DNA from: an uncultured Flavobacteriales bacterium
GTDB lineage: Bacteria; Bacteroidota; Bacteroidia; Flavobacteriales_G; Salibacteraceae
Reading direction: 5' to 3'
DNA: 64,000 nt
NCBI GenBank assembly: GCA_943788725.1
Contig: CALSRJ010000002.1
Coordinates: 248,001-312,000 of the forward strand
Part shown: positions 62,905-64,000 of the stretch, piece by piece
Numbering within the stretch: position 1 is the first letter of the stretch
Layout of the letters: every line of letters starts with the position of its first letter
Translations under genes and position numbers: made by a program
The notes under the pieces: generated by a model
The model's database searches: none
What the model was told of the DNA's origin: nothing
The model's input: only the letters and a program-made list of their open reading frames with translations

Positions 62905-63294
62905 ATGTCCTATTATTTCAACACTGCGCTTTCAGAAGTTTCATTTGAAAGCGCCATTGCATCGGTGACAGAAGCACTGAAAGCTGAGGGATTCGGTATT
63001 CTAACCGAGATCGATATGCAACAAACGTTCAAGAACAAACTCGGCGTAGAAATGGGTCGTTACCAAATCCTCGGCGCTTGCAACCCCCAATTTGCCCACA
63101 AAGCGGTATCTGAAGAAAATAAGATCGGGGTTTTCTTGCCCTGTAGCGTAGTGGTACGTGAAACCGAAGGAGGTGACGTAGAGGTGGCCATTGTAGATCC
63201 CATCGCTTCCATGCAAGCCGTCGAAAATCCAGCACTTGAGCCCATCGCAGGAGAGGTGCAAGAAAAACTAAAGCGCGTGATTGCTTCGTTGTGA
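62905..63294 (+). CDS. DUF302 domain protein
   Basis: A 129-residue protein with the DUF302 pattern: SFESAIASVTEALKAEGFGILTEIDMQQTFKNKLGVEMGRYQILGACNPQFAHKAVSEENKIGVFLPCSVVVRETEGGDVEVAIVDP, then a C-terminal helix. Typical length for the family; function unknown. The stop is 1 nt from the end of the convergent next gene. Confidence 0.9.
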   Translation: MSYYFNTALSEVSFESAIASVTEALKAEGFGILTEIDMQQTFKNKLGVEMGRYQILGACNPQFAHKAVSEENKIGVFLPCSVVVRETEGGDVEVAIVDPIASMQAVENPALEPIAGEVQEKLKRVIASL

Positions 63295-63295
63295 T

Positions 63296-64000
63296 CTAAT
63301 CCTTTGGAACTTGGATCAATTCGATTTTGGCGTTTAATACCATCTCGTTGAGCGCCTTGATCTCAGTCGTATTCAAGGCCTCCCATTTGTCCAACTCCGC
63401 ATTAATCATTGCCGTCATTTCGTTGGCTACAGCAATCGCCTGATCCGTGGGTCGGTAGTCTCCGTAGGACGCTTCACTCTTGACAGCAGCCAACTTGTTA
63501 TTCAGTCGAATTGGATAGTTCAAGGGATCTTGACCGCTCTTGTTCTTTGTCTGATAAAGGGCTTCTTCTATGGCCGTCATAGATTCTTGTATGGACTTGA
63601 TCTGGTCCTTGATCTTTTGATGCACTGAATCATCCTCAAGCCTAGCGCTCAAATCCTTCAATTGCCCACGGATGGCCCGAATATCCTTTATGGCTTTATG
63701 GGTTTCGCTCAGCTTGTCGTTGGATTGCTGCACAAAGTCAAATTGTACCTTTAGGTCCTCGATGGAGGAAGTAGATCGAGGATCTGCTAAAATGGTGAAG
63801 TCGGTCTCAACTTGCTCTCCGTTCATACTCAGCCTCGCTTTATACTCTCCCGGCAACGCCTTTGGTCCGGCGAGTCCACCTGCCCATAAAATCATACCTG
63901 GAAACCCCTCTGCATTGGGGTAGCGCATGTCCCACACAAAGCTGTTGCTCCCTTGTTCTGCCGTGAGCGAGTCTTTCTTCTCTTCGGCTTTCGAGCTAAA
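63296..64000 (-). CDS. C-terminal part of a secreted sortilin/BNR-repeat (YCF48-like) glycosyl hydrolase-type protein, truncated
   Basis: About 234 residues in frame to the right window edge; the start lies outside. FVWDMRYPNAEGFPGMILWAGGLAGPKALPGEYKARLSMNGEQVETDFTILADPRS is a typical C-terminal beta domain of large Bacteroidota proteins with BNR/sortilin propellers (annotated as glycosyl hydrolases). A coiled-coil region follows (about 90-180 of this piece). The propeller itself is not visible, so the naming is by the C-terminal pattern only. Confidence 0.65.
   Translation of the reverse strand, partial: FSSKAEEKKDSLTAEQGSNSFVWDMRYPNAEGFPGMILWAGGLAGPKALPGEYKARLSMNGEQVETDFTILADPRSTSSIEDLKVQFDFVQQSNDKLSETHKAIKDIRAIRGQLKDLSARLEDDSVHQKIKDQIKSIQESMTAIEEALYQTKNKSGQDPLNYPIRLNNKLAAVKSEASYGDYRPTDQAIAVANEMTAMINAELDKWEALNTTEIKALNEMVLNAKIELIQVPKD

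Overview
The window is a chromosomal segment of a Bacteroidota bacterium, most likely a marine or aquatic member of Flavobacteriales. The evidence is a set of type IX secretion/gliding genes (porU, porV, a PorP/SprF-family gene, gldJ), several proteins with T9SS C-terminal sorting domains, SprB repeats, promoter-like TAnnTTTG motifs, few Shine-Dalgarno sequences, and a NhaD-type Na+/H+ antiporter. Apart from one IS982-type element it looks like ordinary vertically inherited chromosome. I see no prophage, CRISPR array or integrated plasmid.

Layout. 1-3.4 kb: the end of an MBL-fold hydrolase, a tandem bestrophin pair (first copy broken) and a secreted unknown. 3.3-7.7 kb (minus): kynurenine monooxygenase, kynureninase, a short secreted protein and a CoA transferase. 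7.8-10.6 kb (plus): a haem lipoprotein, a GNAT acetyltransferase and aspartate kinase. 10.6-14.4 kb (minus): DUF4286, rsmA, mgtE, an OmpA-like protein and a serA-like dehydrogenase in one tightly packed run. 14.5-20.2 kb (minus): a giant Asp-rich T9SS adhesin with a frameshift in a six-base homopolymer near its N-terminus. 20.4-26.9 kb (plus): leuS, bioY, a DUF3108 protein, tryptophan 2,3-dioxygenase and an M23 peptidase. 26.8-35.5 kb (minus): porU-porV-ispF-cdd-pdhA-pdhC. 35.6-39.8 kb (plus): porP/sprF-like, gldJ, murF. 39.8-49.1 kb: an acyl-CoA dehydrogenase (minus), then anmK, a Glu/Leu-type dehydrogenase, MscS, NhaD, ExbB, ExbD, TonB and folC (plus). 49.2-53.2 kb: a VWA/YfbK surface protein facing an ECF sigma factor, a membrane protein that looks like an anti-sigma factor with a TonB-like tail, and a broken TPR gene. 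53.2-60.5 kb: a patchy region with T9SS substrates, a frameshifted ABC-F gene, the IS982 element, a YceI gene without a start codon, a heptanucleotide tandem repeat, tRNA-Val and a YdeI/OmdA remnant. 60.5-64 kb: a DbpA-like helicase, TfoX-like, DUF302 and a truncated sortilin/BNR-type protein.

How it fits together. The T9SS genes supply the machinery (PorU sortase, PorV shuttle, PorP/SprF, GldJ) for the sorting-domain proteins encoded in the same window (the giant adhesin, the choice-of-anchor V protein, the SprB-repeat protein). Tryptophan dioxygenase lies 19 kb from kmo/kynU, and together they cover most of the route from tryptophan to 3-hydroxyanthranilate; a formamidase is not seen. The MscS/NhaD/ExbBD-TonB block handles ion balance and energised outer-membrane transport.

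The most unusual content is (1) a possible sigma/anti-sigma system in which the putative anti-sigma factor ends in a TonB-like domain and faces a VWA surface protein, (2) an adhesin whose frame depends on a G-run, (3) an ABC-F protein with one canonical and one degenerate composite ATP site, and (4) a cluster of decayed genes around the IS982 copy, whose transposase start codon sits inside a 13-bp inverted repeat. Some single-base frameshifts may be sequencing or assembly errors and should be checked first.
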